Source: Cristatella mucedo
Lineage: Eukaryota; Bryozoa; Phylactolaemata; Cristatellidae
Reading direction: 5' to 3'
Assembly (NCBI GenBank): GCA_009760855.2
Contig: WPIO01000146.1
Location: forward strand, 908,505 to 972,504
Length of the DNA stretch: 64,000 nt
The notes below the pieces were generated by a model, which did no database searches, had not been told where the DNA came from, and saw nothing but the letters and a program-made list of their open reading frames with translations. The position numbers and the translations under genes were made by a program. Below are positions 11,807 through 23,721 of this stretch, piece after piece. Numbering within the stretch: the first letter of the stretch is position 1; each line of letters opens with the position of its first letter.

Positions 11807-14132
11807 AGACATGGGCAAACTGCGGCCCGCGAGCCATGTACGGCCCGTTGGGCTTTTCAATCCGGCCTGCCGAACTCGTCCACGTTATATTATTAAATTA
11901 AATTTTATTATAGTGACACCTCTATCATTTTACATAGCAGTAATTCCCATCTTTCCCAAGCAAATGGCTCGCCCCGTAGACGTTTAACCTTGAGTGTGAT
12001 GCATTAAGGTTGCTCTCTACTTCATTTTGTTACTTTGTACTTTCGACCCTTCAGTAAAAATGAACGGGCCTAAAATAAGAAAAGGCAGCGAGTGCCGAGT
12101 CTTCAATAAAGAGTGGACAACAAAATATTGTTTTCGTTAAAGTCCAATCAATTGCTGTATGTCTGATTTGCCCAGAAACTGTGTCGGTTTTTAAAGAATA
12201 CAACATCAGCAACATGGTAACTACGCCAGTTAAAAATCCCAACAAGAACTAGCGGCTACAGCTCAGAGATTGACGGCTAATTTACAGACTCGGCAAAATC
12301 TTTTTCACAGATAAACTGCAACTCAAGAGTCAAGTACTAAGGCAAGTTTTTGGCTAGCATTCAAATTAGCAAAGGCCAGTTAGCTTTCTCCGAAGGCAAA
12401 TTTTTAAGATTGCATGGTTGTGACAGCAGGTCTCTTGTGTCCGGTGAGCAAAAGCAAATTTGAAAAAACTATCACGTAGAACCGTGACTCGTGTCGAATT
12501 GATTGACGAAGATATACCCCCAAATTAAACAAGAAGGCGGAGTCCTTTAAGTTTAATTTACTAGTACTAGATTAAATTAACGACTTGAATAACACTTCCC
12601 AGCTCCTAATTTGCATTCTTGGGATTAGTGACAGTTTTGAGATCACGGAGGAACATTTGACTGTGGAGTCCATGAAAGAGAAAGCGAGGCGAGAGGAATT
12701 GTATAATCAGGTGTCTGCTGTCATCGAGAGAATGAAGCTACCTTGGAATACATTACATTACACATTGGATTGAAGTTTCCAATGTTACCACGGATGGGTC
12801 GCCAAATTTAACTGGAAAAAATGTTTGGCTGCTAAAAGGACTGCAGGAAAAAGTAAAAAGATAAAAATCCCGATTAGGATGCTATTTTTCTTCGCTGCAT
12901 CCTTTGTTAGGAAGTTCTGTGTAAGTCTACATTGCAGCTAAATCACGTCGTGAATCCAGTCGTAAAACTTGTTAACTCCATACGAGCAAGGGAACTTCAG
13001 CATCATAAGTTTATTGCGTTATTGGAAGAAACCGATGCACATCACCAGGACTTACTTTACCGCTCTCAGGCTATATTTGGGCGAAGTCTTCCAAAGTATT
13101 TGTGAGCTGAAGGAGGAGATCACTGCATTTCCTAAGTAAATCGAGAGATCCGACGAATTTTCCGAGCTAAGTGACGAGAACTGGCTTTGTGGCTTGGCGT
13201 TTTCAGTGGAAATACTTTCGCACATGAATGAGCTGAACACCAAGCTATAGGGGAAAGATCAATTTGTGCACGACCTTTATACAAATGTTAGAGTCTTCAT
13301 ATCCAAGCTGACTCTTTACTTCAGACAACTTTCAAATAAATATTTCCCTCATTTCCCCACACTAGCCATGCTGAAAGAGGCGACCCGAAACGCACAGAAA
13401 TATCCAGCAAATCACTGTACGACGTGCTTGGAGAATTCTGCCGTCGTTTCTGTGACTTATGAAAAAATTGAAAAGTCGCTTCAGCTGGTGTCCTGTCCCC
13501 TGTCACAAGACCCTGAAACAGCACCACGGGAACTGCAGTAGGAACTGGTAGATCTTCATTCTGATTCTGCATTGAAGGAGAAGTTCAACTGAACGACTTT
13601 TACGCTTTACTTAACAAACCCACGTTTCCTAACCTCCTGAGGATGGCACAGAAGATGATGACGTTGTTTGGCTCAAGCTATGTGTGTGAACAGACATTCA
13701 GCGTCATGAACATCACCAAAGCCCGTCACGGATCCAAATATAAAATGAAATATAAATGAAATGAATTATATCCAAGTTAACTGACGAACACCCCGGATTT
13801 ATCTTGAGATGTGCCATAACAAATATAATGCAAGACATTGATGCACTTGCAAATAAAGGAGACCAATAAAGCTGCTCCCACTGAAACTGCATGGGATTTT
13901 ATTAGTAAGAAGTACGTATTTAATTAAACAAATTTTTAAAACAATTTCTACAATAAACCAAGCGCAATAATGTTTTCCGTCTGTTAAGTGCCAAATCTTT
14001 TCATGTAATAGGTTTTACATTTAGTTTATATTAGTTCACAAAAACCAAGTATTCTCCTGTTCTGACAAGGCTCAACTGTCAAATTTTAGAAACCAGTGTG
14101 GCCTGCGAGTAAAAACCTTTGCCCATCCCTAC
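11807..14132 (+). mobile_element. hAT (Charlie-like) DNA transposon, 2.3 kb, dead
   Basis: Ends are imperfect inverted repeats (ATGGGCAAACTGCGGCCCGC left, TTTGCCCATCCCTAC right), flanked by near-identical 8-bp duplications AATAGACA (11,799-11,806) and TATAGACA (14,133-14,140). TGGGCAAA ends and an 8-bp duplication are hallmarks of hAT elements of the Charlie group. The paralogous site near 51,690 lacks it. The transposase relic is listed separately. Confidence 0.8.
12060..13869 (+). pseudogene. hAT transposase pseudogene (GTF2IRD2/ZBED-like)
   Basis: Starts ATGAACGGGCCTAAAATAAG (MNGPKIRKGSECRVFNKEW), matching the N-terminus of the hAT transposases that gave rise to GTF2IRD2-type proteins. 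Frameshifted and stop-interrupted throughout. Recognisable pieces in order: SDSFEITEEHLTVESMKEK and VSAVIERMKLPW (12,585-12,770), NVTTDGSPNLTGKNVWLLK (12,781-12,840), EETDAHHQDLLYRS (13,025-13,070), ELKEEITAFP (13,107-13,135), FPTLAMLKEATRNAQKY (13,350-13,405), EKSLQLVSCPLSQDPETAP (13,470-13,530) and the C-terminal dimerisation block around SYVCEQTFSVMNITKARH (13,675-13,730). Ends DALANKGDQ stop. No functional protein possible. Confidence 0.85.
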
Positions 14133-14224
14133 TATAGACACTGCATCTGCGGAGCTAGTTGAAGCGAAAGTCACAACTAATTCGCGAGCCGGTCTCGCTG
14201 TTGGATGGAAAGCTAGACTGTATT

Positions 14225-14345
14225 CAGCATGTATCTCCGTCAGTCACTCCACAAAGTCATAAAGACCATGTGGGTGTTACGCAGGAGAGTTTTGTATAGC
14301 GCACTCACAGCCTAAGCGGCTTTCGATAGCATAAGCGTCTACGAT
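14225..14345 (-). mobile_element. LINE-A 3' end fragment
   Basis: Reverse of the LINE-A terminus: TATCTCCGTCAGTCACTCCA, CAGGAGAGTTTTGTATAGCG, CCTAAGCGGCTTTCG. Confidence 0.7.
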
Positions 14346-14949
14346 CGTATGAGTAATACGGCTGGTACAGGCAAGACTAATGCTGCAGCCGCTGTGCTGC
14401 TCTCAGCCGACAAAGCAACGAGCACAAGTTCTCTACCTAATCAAATCAACCAATCAAATCTAGCCAGCCACGACAGCCCGTTAGTCTAGGCATGAGAATT
14501 GTATAACTAATCAACAGTGAGTGAGCCCATTGCCCACACCATCAAATTTGATTTAACTAGTCTAAACTAGATGAACGTTGCCAAAATTAAAACCTGCTTC
14601 ATTGCATCGGCCACGACGGTCGGCGATTAAGTCACTTGGTTAAAGTCTCAGCTAGTCACACATCTAGTCGCCAAAAAATATCTCTCTATACCCCAGTGAA
14701 CTTGTCTTGAGCATACCAGCTTGGTTTTTAGCTAACCGTGATTCTGAGTAAACATGCTAATTGGATTTTCGTCTAGAACGTAGCCTCGAGTTTCATTATG
14801 TGTGTTTTAGTGTGTATCTAAGCTTTATAACGAATATACCATTATTCCGTGCTGATGGTATCACTTGGAATGAATCACTACGATGACTACTTTAGGTCGT
14901 ACCAATAGGTCCTAGTAAAGACCAAGTCTAGCTTAAATAAAAACATTTT

Positions 14950-15700
14950 TGAATCTCAGATGAACAATCCAAAAATGCCGATGTCAACGATCATCCATCT
15001 CCTCAACCGCTCCCAGATTAGCTCCTTACCTGATCATCCTTGTGATAATCTACAGGATCGCTTCTTTCAATTTTTATCCTGAAGAAACACAAGATCAGGG
15101 AGTCAATCTTATCAATGACGGCATCCCCCGAGAACGCTGTCTCCCGATTCCTGGTTGCACCTCAATGTCTACATTTAAGCAGGTCACTAGTGATCTCGTC
15201 CTGAAGTTCATATCCCAATCAACGAAGAAAACAAGTTTGTTGGACGCTATTCCTACAGTCCTGCTCCTACGTTGCATTGATCTGCTGCAGCCAAACATAA
15301 ATAACATCATTAATATAACCTTAGCAGCAGGTCACGTTCCAGCATCTTTCAAAGAATCGGTAGTCAGGCCACTTCTAAAGAATGCGACACCAGACCATGA
15401 GAACTTTGAGAAACTACCGCAAATTCTCCCTTCTACCATTCTTATCAAAGACGGTGTAATGAGTTGTGGCGGACCAGCTGAACTCATAAATTGAAACTTC
15501 AAACCTTGATAGTAAGTTCTAGTCTGGCTTTAAAGCAAATCCTTCCACAGAATCAGCATTGCTTAGGCTGTACATCGACCTACTTGGATATTCAGAAATT
15601 TGAGGCATTATTTGCAGGCTTTTGTTTGAGATGCAAAACTGGTCTTATCTCGAAGAGACGATCTTCTGCCTAAATAATATCAGTCCACTGACAACAATTT
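14950..15700 (+). mobile_element. LINE RT N-terminal fragment, frameshifted
   Basis: Reading frames broken at about 15,095 and 15,490 recover LDAIPTVLLLRCIDLL, NINNIINITLAAGHVPASFK and ESVVRPLLKNATPDHENF, the palm-entry part of L2/CR1 reverse transcriptases, then ESALLRLYIDLL in another frame. It is the only such fragment on the plus strand; its 3' part is absent. Confidence 0.7.
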
Positions 15701-15701
15701 T

Positions 15702-15737
15702 CTCCTAACACAGATAGAATATCATCTGTGTTAGGAG
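15702..15737. repeat. 14-bp perfect inverted repeat, 8-bp loop
   Basis: CTCCTAACACAGAT and ATCTGTGTTAGGAG at the end of a LINE fragment. Probably chance or a hairpin formed at a rearrangement junction. Confidence 0.7.
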
Positions 15738-15817
15738 TGTTTGCGCATCTCCTAATCATGAAGAGATCCTTGGGCAGCCACATCCTTGCTCCTATTCTGA
15801 TTACCCTGCCGTCATTG

Positions 15818-16390
15818 ACAATAATAAGAACACGCTTGACAAAGCACCGTCACAAAACTCAATGTCTATCTAGGCACTTTCATTTGCTACAAAGGAAACA
15901 CTATCGAATGATTAGAGGTAGCACACTTAATAAGCAACAGGAACAATATGGTTAGGGGTGACATGCACGGGTCAGCATGCAAGTATGGTCGGTGGTAGAG
16001 CACGCAATCACAGCTACCATAACCACATAAAGGTCGAATCAAAGGGACCCACTAAATGATGTGATAAATAGGTGCATTTTCAGTTTCTTTTTAAATGCGG
16101 AAAAGTCAGGCGATCTCTTCATGCAAGTTGAGAGCGATTTCCAGGCTCTTGGAGCGTACAAACAAATAGGACACGGTCTCTAAAGGATTTGAGGTTTGTA
16201 TGGGATGTAGGAAAACAGTTTGATACCGAAAAGCGGTTGGTAAAATGCTTAGCCTGATGGGGTACTTGATCTTATAGGTAAGCTGGATCCAAAGAATGAA
16301 GAAACCTAAAAGTGAGCGACAAAACCTTGAGTCGATGGGTTGCTTGACTAATGTGTTGCAATTGTTTCAAGTTGCACTTAGGAACAGTTC
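15818..16390 (-). mobile_element. LINE-B 3' fragment
   Basis: Reverse LINE-B: GGTTAGGGGTGACATGCACG, GGACCCACTAAATG, then remnants of the C-terminal RT region; lies directly downstream of gene B's 73-codon exon, in the intron. Confidence 0.75.
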
Positions 16391-16476
16391 AAAAAATCAT
16401 TCGATTGAAACCGGCTAGGTGTTGAACAAGGCCGGAAATGTGAAAGTTCGAAAAAAACTTCGTTCTGGTTTACTAC

Positions 16477-16695
16477 CTGTCTCATTTTCCTCAAGCCAAA
16501 CTTGTGATACCAAAGGAAACTTGGTAGGAGAATAGCTATGCTCGACCACAACAGTTTTGAGGGTGGCTTGTACTGGCGAAGTATTCGAACGATGGAGCGT
16601 TTTCCGTGCACTGCTGTGATCCTTGACAATAGTACGACTGCTTGCATCGCTGATCAGTAAAATGTCAGTCAAGTGCTTATCCCAGCCTGTAACGC
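16477..16695 (-). CDS. Gene B 73-codon exon, homologous to the end of gene A's long exon
   Basis: Acceptor TTTCTTCCTCAG|GC, donor GAGACAG|GTAGT, 219 nt, phase 1-1 and open. The peptide starts GVTGWDKHLTDILLISDAS and ends SQVWLEENET. It is about 60% identical to the last part of the 405-codon exon of gene A (VTVYNEQLTDILLSSDASS ... SQLWLEEDES). Conservation of the LTDILL and SQ(V/L)WLEE(D/N)E blocks points to a structured segment after the stalk rather than random low-complexity sequence. No known family recognised. The minus-strand frame runs past the donor to a stop near 16,415, so intron retention would truncate the protein soon after. Confidence 0.6.
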
Positions 16696-16699
16696 CTGA

Positions 16700-17575
16700 G
16701 GAAGAAAGTGGGTTTCACTAAATATTTCACGACAGCAGAACTATAAATACCATCACGCCAGCACCACACTATGTAATAGCCATACAGCTGCTGAGTATTG
16801 GAAGGCAAACTTAAGCACTGGTGGTTCCAGAATCGGCGTTATGGCTAAGCCTGCTAATAAAACTTGGCTTCCAACTGAGTACTTTATACTTTTCCAATTT
16901 CTTTTGTTCTTAAGTTTTTACTCTTTTAAGTCTCCGGTCTCATCATGTATGTGTCAGCTTTCATGGATTGAGGAAGGACGAAGGACGATGACTGGATGGA
17001 TAGCCCCCTAACGCCGGCTACGCAAGATTGCACAATTCCTTACTGAGGCTTACAGAGGGAAGCCATCTATAAACCAAGTCATTCGATTGATGCGTGACAT
17101 CCCTGTCTTGACTTCTGTATTTCAATTTTTTAAAGCAGTCTACAACTGTCTAAAGACGAGAAATCGGTCTTTACTTTACAATAAAAGCTTTCAAGTTGTT
17201 TAAGCGCTCAGAAAAAAAGTTAAGAAAATGTCCCACAGCAGTGAACTGAAATAATGGCGAGCAGTGTTACTTAATTCCCATTAATATTTCTAGGTGCAAT
17301 AACTAATTGAAACTTCAAGGCAGCAGCTTCGAGTGGCTGAGCAGCGTGACGTGTGCTCTTCTCAATGGGTCAGCATTAATCCACTTCCGGCTGAAGCATT
17401 CGGATATTCCCGTTCTGGTCTTTGAATAAATGAATAAAGTAAGCAGAGCGTGAAAAAGTTGACTCGCTTTAGTACGTTGCCACATAACCAACAGGAACAA
17501 TGTATTCCCCGTAATTGCAATAACATTTTGCATGCAAATTGTGATTAGGGTTAATGGTATAACCTATGCAATATA
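16700..17575. other. Intron of gene B, no feature
   Basis: Lies between the 73-codon exon and the array. A 72-codon minus frame at 17.3-17.5 kb contains a hydrophobic run but lacks splice sites and a paralogue. Confidence 0.4.
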
Positions 17576-17579
17576 TACA

Positions 17580-17690
17580 CACATAATTCATTTGTATAGC
17601 GCCCTAAGGGAAACTAATCTCTATTCAGGAGCTTTACGTATGCCTCGGGGAAAGCACCTTAACTACTGGAACTAACCAGACGAGGCTGAC
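17580..17690 (-). mobile_element. tRNA-derived SINE-1, truncated
   Basis: Tail (TAGCGCCCTAAGGGAAACTA complement) and part of the tRNA-like head (AAGCACCTTAACTACTGGAA); internal deletion removes the B box. Confidence 0.6.
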
Positions 17691-17879
17691 CGATCTCTTA
17701 TGCTAAAAATACCTAGAAATATTTTAGATTGAAAGTATTAGAATATGCTGCAGTGACTGATAAACTGAATTTCTTTGCAGTCGGGCATTCGATCCTGAAT
17801 TTGGCACCTGAACTGCTGCTCATACGATACCCTCGGCGTTCGACTGGACTGAGAAGGCCTTGCTCGTCTGTTAATGTCA

Positions 17880-18285
17880 TTATAACTCGTACAAACCTTA
17901 AAATAATTTGGAGACCGTGCCTTTAGTTCGTATGCTCCCAAAGTCTGGAACTCCCTCCTGACCTGCGTCAGAACATCCTCTGACCTGACCACATTTAAAA
18001 AGAAATTAAAAACACACCTATTTAGGACAGCATTTAGTGGTTCCCTGTGATTCGTCCTTGATGTGCTTATGCGTGCTGACACTGTGCATGCTGCCACTAA
18101 CCACATTTGCATGCTGACCCTGTGCATGTCACCCCTAACCATATTATTCATTTTGTTTGTTTTTCAAGCATGATTTTACTTACCATTCAATTGCATTTTC
18201 CTTTGCAGCAAATGTATAGCGCCTAGAAAGAGATTAAGTTCTTTGAGGGCGCTTTATGAAGCGCATTATTATTCTTATTGGTGTT
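17880..18285 (+). mobile_element. LINE-B 3' fragment
   Basis: TTGGAGACCGTGCCTTTAGTTCGTATGC region (RT C-terminal end), CTGACCCTGTGCATGTCACC, and the tail AGCGCCTAGAAAGAGATTAA. 5' truncated. Confidence 0.8.
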
Positions 18286-18297
18286 AATAATGTCAAC

Positions 18298-19407
18298 ATA
18301 TCTCCGTCTGTATCTCCACAACGCCACAAAGACTACTTGGGTGTTACGCTTGAGAGTTTTGTGTAGCTCAGTCATAGCCTAAGTGGATATTGGTATGCAT
18401 TTAGTAGCCAACAGATTTCATCTCAGGTAACAAAATAAAGTGGGAAGCATAGCAGATTCAGGAGAGCATTTGAGGTAGTGAGTAGTATTGAAGTAGCACT
18501 TCAGGACCGCTGGAAACGATGTGCTACAGTCACCAGCAGGAGAGTAGTTTTAGTTTCCGCTAAATAATTTTGCTCTGAGACCATGGCCTCGTGCTTAAAA
18601 TTTAGGCATTGTCTTCTACAGCTGCCTAATTTTGAACGCTTCATTGAGGAGATAAAGTTTACAGATCGCCATCACGTTAGATACGTATCTAAGTTTATGA
18701 GCTGCCATCCACGGTGGCATGCCAAATGCAACCAGCTTCTAAGCTCTGTCTCAGCTAGATTATTGTAATTCCCATGCTGCAGGGCTTCCTAAAAAATTCA
18801 TTGGGCCACTGAAGCTAGGGAGAAATACGGAACCAAGGCTATATTTACCGATTCCAGAAGAACTACAGTGTGTTTTCTAAAAGAGCTTACATGGCTGTTG
18901 GTTAATAAACACTTACAGAGCAAAGTTCTAGAGCTAACAAATAATGCCTGTCGTTAATTGGGTCATTCGTGCTTAGCTGAACGGCTGAACCAGTTTCAGC
19001 ACCCTCGCGCCCTCAGGTCCGGTAAGAACGATAAATCTGTGCTTCCATTGCTCTACTTATAGACCGTTTGACATTGAATCTTTTTGTCTGAAGTTCTTAC
19101 ACTTTAAAACTCACACCATCAATTCTTACGCAACTACAGCTACACTCCTTCTGCCGACAATGGCACATCTTATTTCGCCCTCCTGAGCATCAAATTTCAG
19201 GATACTCACTGCTTATAATGCTCTCTTGACTCGGCTATGCTGCTTACTTTCACTACGATGACTGAGATGGAGTGTGTTGGCTAATTAATGAGTACCTAAA
19301 ACTGCTTAGGCAGCGAGGGGGCTATGGAAAACTCCCCTCCCCCTGTAAAATCCACATCGTCTTTGCGACATTCTTGCATTACAGAAGGAGATACATTACA
19401 TTAAATT
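18298..19407. mobile_element. Two LINE-A fragments head to head
   Basis: 18,298-18,560 is the reverse of the LINE-A 3' end (ATCTCCGTCTGTATCTCCAC). It abuts an old, forward copy (18,561-19,407) whose end is ACAGAAGGAGATACATTACA. The forward copy has decayed RT C-terminal sequence with stops in all frames. Confidence 0.75.
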
Positions 19408-20345
19408 TCAAACTTTGACCAGCACAACGATCATCTCTTGCACCTACATATATATATTTATATGTATATATATGCACTATCGTAGTTAGAAAATCACCAG
19501 ATTCGATACAAACATGGATTTTAGACTGTGGTACGAATTAGAATTTCCTCTTACTCTTTAAAGGATAAATTGTCAACAAGCAACAAGCTGAATGTTGTCT
19601 ATTAATCGATTGGTTATGCCTTATGTCACTCTCTTGCTAGAGTAAGCATGTTTCGCAATGGAGAAATTATAGAAAATTACCTGATATTAACAAGACAAAT
19701 ATTATTTCATAATTGTCATTCCTTTTACGATAGTTAAAGTATCAATGCTATAGGTACTAGCTAACTTGAAGAGCAGTATTGTTTCACCTCAACACCAGCC
19801 TGAAGACTGTTAAGTCAAGCTACATATAATTCCTTGTTGAGCAACAAAGCTTCTGTACTCTTGACTGTAGGCGTTTGGAGTTTTTTCGTGGAGACTTGCT
19901 AAATGTAAATGTAAAACTGTACTAAGGAGGAAATTTTGAGAGGATAATTGCTGTTGTACGCTTGACATCTTTTTTTTATGCGTTTGACATATTTTTTTTA
20001 TTGCTTGAGGTAGATTCACTTTATTGGAGCTTTAAAAGTGCCTCTTAAAAAAACTTTTTTAAACTAAAACTTTTTTATACTAGGGAATTATGCGAAAGCG
20101 TAATTTTTACTAAATCTGTTATTACCATCGAGTGCTAGCTTGGTTCAAAGATCGTGAAACTTCAGGATTATTTTGATAAGATAGCAATGCTAGTTATGAT
20201 TGTGTTTTAAAAGTCCGTATCAGCTTAGAGGATTTATAGATACGTAGTACACTGAACAGATAATGTATATATTTTGCCAACTGAGAAGCACCGTTTGAGT
20301 AATCTAAAAGCCAGAAGCATTTATTAGATTGTGAAGATGACTAAC

Positions 20346-20438
20346 CTTCTGTTTTCGTTGAGAGGGCAGTTGGTTCTGATGCCTCTGTCAAACGAGCTGT
20401 CGTATAAGCTTCTTTGGTAGGGTTGTACTGGAATCTTC
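20346..20438 (-). CDS. Gene B mini-exon 7 of 7 (31 codons, phase 1-1)
   Basis: Last and most diverged copy. Acceptor CCCTTTTAG|GAA, donor GAAG|GTTAGTC, 93 nt, open. Peptide RFQYNPTKEAYTTAR then LTEASEPTALSTKTE. It keeps the length, phase and the A-R/P-L-x-E core but has more charged residues. The DNA downstream (19.6-20.3 kb) matches blocks beside the 27-, 28- and 34-kb copies, so the array unit extends at least 700 bp beyond the donor. Confidence 0.55.
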
Positions 20439-20904
20439 CTAAAAGGGAAAAGTCAAACACTACGGTATTATTTGGGCAAAAATTATTTGTAGTAGTTTTT
20501 CAGAGGTTCTGTCTTGAAGATTTTAAACCCGTTTAAATAGGGCGAGGGATGACCAGCTATTGGTGGATACTATAACCCGGGTCTCTAGTTTTTAGTAGTA
20601 TTGGTGCCTGGCGATCTTTGTGTTATACTGAAGCAGCGAATTTGTAACATTATTCTGACATCCACTAGCATCATGTGCCTGCTTGGTTCTCATGAGGTCT
20701 TCTAACTGCAGGTTGACCTCAACTAAAAATCTAGGTCAGCTATTGCCAATTGTGTAGAGTGCATGTCAGCTTAACGGATAGGCTGACATAAAATATACTG
20801 AGCGGATAATAAATTAGGTTTTCCAAGAGCTCTAGTTGCATTAGCTGCATTAGTTGCATTAGTTGAAAATCGGGATAACTACGAGTGTTGTGATGATGAC
20901 TAAC

Positions 20905-20997
20905 TTTGTACTTTTGTCGTGATTACAGCTGGTTTTGGTACCTCTGACAAGGGAGCTTCCAAAGTAGCTGTAATGGTAGTGCTGTAGACTAATCCTC
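20905..20997 (-). CDS. Gene B mini-exon 6 of 7 (31 codons, phase 1-1)
   Basis: Acceptor CTTCCAG|GAG, donor CAAA|GTTAGTC (last exon base A, not G, a somewhat weaker donor). 93 nt, open. Peptide GLVYSTTITATLEAP then LSEVPKPAVITTKVQ. The flank just downstream of the donor contains three tandem copies of TAGTTGCAT-like sequence near 20,835-20,860. Same modular stalk role as its neighbours. Confidence 0.55.
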
Positions 20998-21639
20998 CTG
21001 GAAGGTAAAATGCGCATCCGATATTACAATCACCCTTACAATTATTTGTATTAGTATTTAGAAAGTGCGATCTTGAAAAACTGGAGGCTTTTTAAATAAT
21101 GCGAGTAATTTCCACATACCTGGCATAGTATTTATCGCAGGTTCTTGTGTTAGGGGAGTCTTAGTTATTGGCAAGCATTGGCACACTATGAAACTTTAAT
21201 TGTATAAATCACCAAGGTTCCGTAAGTGGTTCTACCACCATTATTAGCATAAAAATTATACTGTGTCGCAAAACAGGCAGTTATTTCAAAAAATGTCCTG
21301 TAACATCTAGCCTATTTTCACTATGCCAGCAATATGAGGTGATAGCTTAGCCAGCAGCCAGAGTGATCTAGCATCTATGTGTGTTTATCTTTCTTAAATA
21401 GTTTGGATACAAAGCCCAATGGAACTTTAAGCAAAGGAAGTTTGTTCTGCTAAAAAATACCTAAAATATTAGCACTGTACCCTGTCACAGTGACAAAGCG
21501 ACTAAAAAATGCGATTAAATGCTAGCAGCCCGTCTCAGAACCGGCTAAGCTGCAAATCAGTCAGGTATCACAAATAAGCTAAGACAAAGTGTTCACTGAA
21601 CGAGCAATTGTACTTTGCAATTTATATTAATAATATTAT

Positions 21640-22115
21640 ATGTTTTTATAAAGCACCATCAGAGAACTGTATCTCTTTCTAGGCGATTTGCAAGTGCTGC
21701 AAAGGAAGCATGATCGAATGCTTATGGGTAGCATTCTCAATAGACAACAAGAATAACATGTTTAGGGATAGCATGAACCGGGTCAGCATACATGCCTGAT
21801 TGGTCACAGAATGCAATAGCATTCTAATAGCATTATGTCACCAACAAGCACCCATAAGCACCCATAAGCACATAAAGGACGAATCACAGTGACCCACTAA
21901 ATTTTGTGATAAATCGGAGCGTTTTAGTTAAGGTTTTAAATAGATTTGCAAGACTTGTAAGCTTTAAATTATGTTGTTTTAAAAAGCCTAAGTCATCAAT
22001 CACTTTTCAGGTACTAGGAGTCACTCAATGCTTGGTCCCTTAAGAATGCTTTGAAGGTTTAGAGATGCAGGATAACTTATAAAGTCTATGAAGTTAGTAG
22101 GCTGAATTGACGTGG
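21640..22115 (-). mobile_element. LINE-B 3' fragment
   Basis: Reverse LINE-B tail (AGAGAACTGTATCTCTTTCTAGGCG region) and 3' UTR (GGTCAGCATACATGCC), inside the array between mini-exons 6 and 5. Confidence 0.7.
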
Positions 22116-22392
22116 TCGGACTAATCCAGGAGAGATTTTTAAAGGCAAGCACTGCCTATGCGGCTTATGATACACAGACAGCTATCTGACTTCATCTCAC
22201 AAAGAGAAAAAAGCCATGAAAGCAAAAGCAAAGCGAGTCACGAGAGCAGTTGAGAGATTGAGTTACATGGAAGTAGCAGCTCACGACGGCTGGACAGGCT
22301 GTGCCATAGTAGGCAGCAGGAGAGCAGTTGTCGTAGAGTTGGAATCAAGGAAGTGAGTTCTACTGTCTATAACGTACATACAAAAAGCCTTT

Positions 22393-22417
22393 TCTTCAAC
22401 GGTAAGAGAGAGGGAGC

Positions 22418-22446
<29 letters not shown>
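22393..22446. repeat. (GA)n in LINE-A
   Basis: GA run inside the nested LINE-A copy, splitting its C-terminal region. Confidence 0.9.
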
Positions 22447-22448
<2 letters not shown>

Positions 22449-22554
22449 AGTGGGAGGGAGCAGCCTAGTGCTCATTGTCCATACAGGACCTGAGGGCGCG
22501 AGGAGACTGAAACTGGTGCTACAGTTAGGCTAGGTAATTAGTCTAGTTAGGAAA

Positions 22555-22828
22555 GACAGTTGCATCTATTTATAAAAAGACTTAGTGGGTCCTTGCAATT
22601 CAACCTTTACGTGATTGTGTGTTTAGGGCTCAGCCCTTGCTGCCACTTACCAGGTTATTCTAGTTGTTTATTGAGCATGATCCGGCTGACCATTCTATTG
22701 TGTTTACTCTGCAGCAAATGTAAAGCGCCTAGAGAGAGAGAGAGAGAGAGAGAAAGTGTGTGAGAGAGAGAGATTAAGTTCTCCGAGGGTGCCTCATCGA
22801 GTACAATATTATTTTAATTGTTACTATA
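22555..22828 (+). mobile_element. LINE-B 3' fragment nested in LINE-A
   Basis: Begins at ACTTAGTGGGTCCTTG and ends in the tail. The tail's CCTAGAAAGAGATTAAG motif has been replaced by an expanded GA run (22,731-22,772). Confidence 0.75.
22729..22775. repeat. (GA)n in LINE-B tail
   Basis: GA run grown from the AGAAAGAGATT motif of the LINE-B tail. Confidence 0.9.
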
Positions 22829-23721
22829 GGTATGGATGAGCCAAGCCATGGCGGGACTTGTGAGTCACTGTAATAACTTTGCTTTGTATGAGTTGATCAA
22901 CTGTCAGACATCGTAGCTCTTTTAGCAAAGGAGACACAGTGTAAAGCCAATGGGATTTGCAAACCATCCATGCGGAAATCGTCTTAGCCAGCTGCCATGG
23001 CCAAGTGACTTTTTCGGTAGTCCAGCCAAAAAGAAGTTAAAATAATTTTGTCGAGACACAATTAAAGAGTTAGATAAATTTTCAGCAGGCCGTGATTGTA
23101 GACAGTTAATAATACTCGAGATAAAGATTGGACTTGATGGCTAGTTGTGGAAGCTGTCATTTTTAAGAAGATTCGGGCTAAGTTTAGGCATTTATCAATG
23201 GCAGCTCCTAAATTCCAGGCAGGCGATCACGGTTGCGTAACAAAATCACACATGACAAGAGCGAAGCCGTCCTACCACGCACTTAAGATTTCCCAGGAGC
23301 AGAAGTTCAGTTTCATTATCGTTTATTTCCGATATCCTGAACCGAGTATCGGCAAGGCTAACGTTCAGTTTATCAGTTGCTGAAGAGATTTCGACGTTAA
23401 CTGAATAATACAGCAGTAAATAGTGAGCATAAAAGTGATATCCTTTTTAGTTAGTCGTAATCAACTTTTACCGTTGTTGAGTAGAAATGAAAAACAGCAA
23501 GGGGCCAAGGACGGACCATTGAGGTACTCCATAGGTGACTAGTCTGGCGGACACCCAACCCCCCCACGCGACTCGGATTAAACACCACCAGACATGTACG
23601 ATTTAAACTATGCCAGGGCTTAATTAGCCAGATTGAGAGCTATTCTCAATCGTTCAAGTAGGACATCATGCTGAATGGTATCAATGTCATCTGCTAGATC
23701 TAGCAGTGCTTTTGCAGGTCC

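Larger units (their letters stand above)
8900..14860. repeat. Segmental duplication, copy 1 (3' half of gene B)
   Basis: Collinear with about 48,780-52,220. Shared landmarks in order: TTACTGGGACG (9,360 / 49,372), the hydrophobic segment (9.8 / 49.8 kb), the microexon (10.95 / 50.78 kb), AGGCAC(G/C)TTAC(A/G)TGATA (11,358 / 51,248), GTCACAACTAATTC (14,170 / 51,737) and CAGTGAACTTGTCTT (14,694 / 52,111). The hAT element at 11,807-14,132 and the full SINE at 10.69 kb are absent from the other copy. Confidence 0.75.

Noticed and set aside
17315-17533. Hydrophobic frame resembling a receptor transmembrane helix
   Set aside because: No acceptor or donor in suitable phase and no paralogue in the matching gene A interval.
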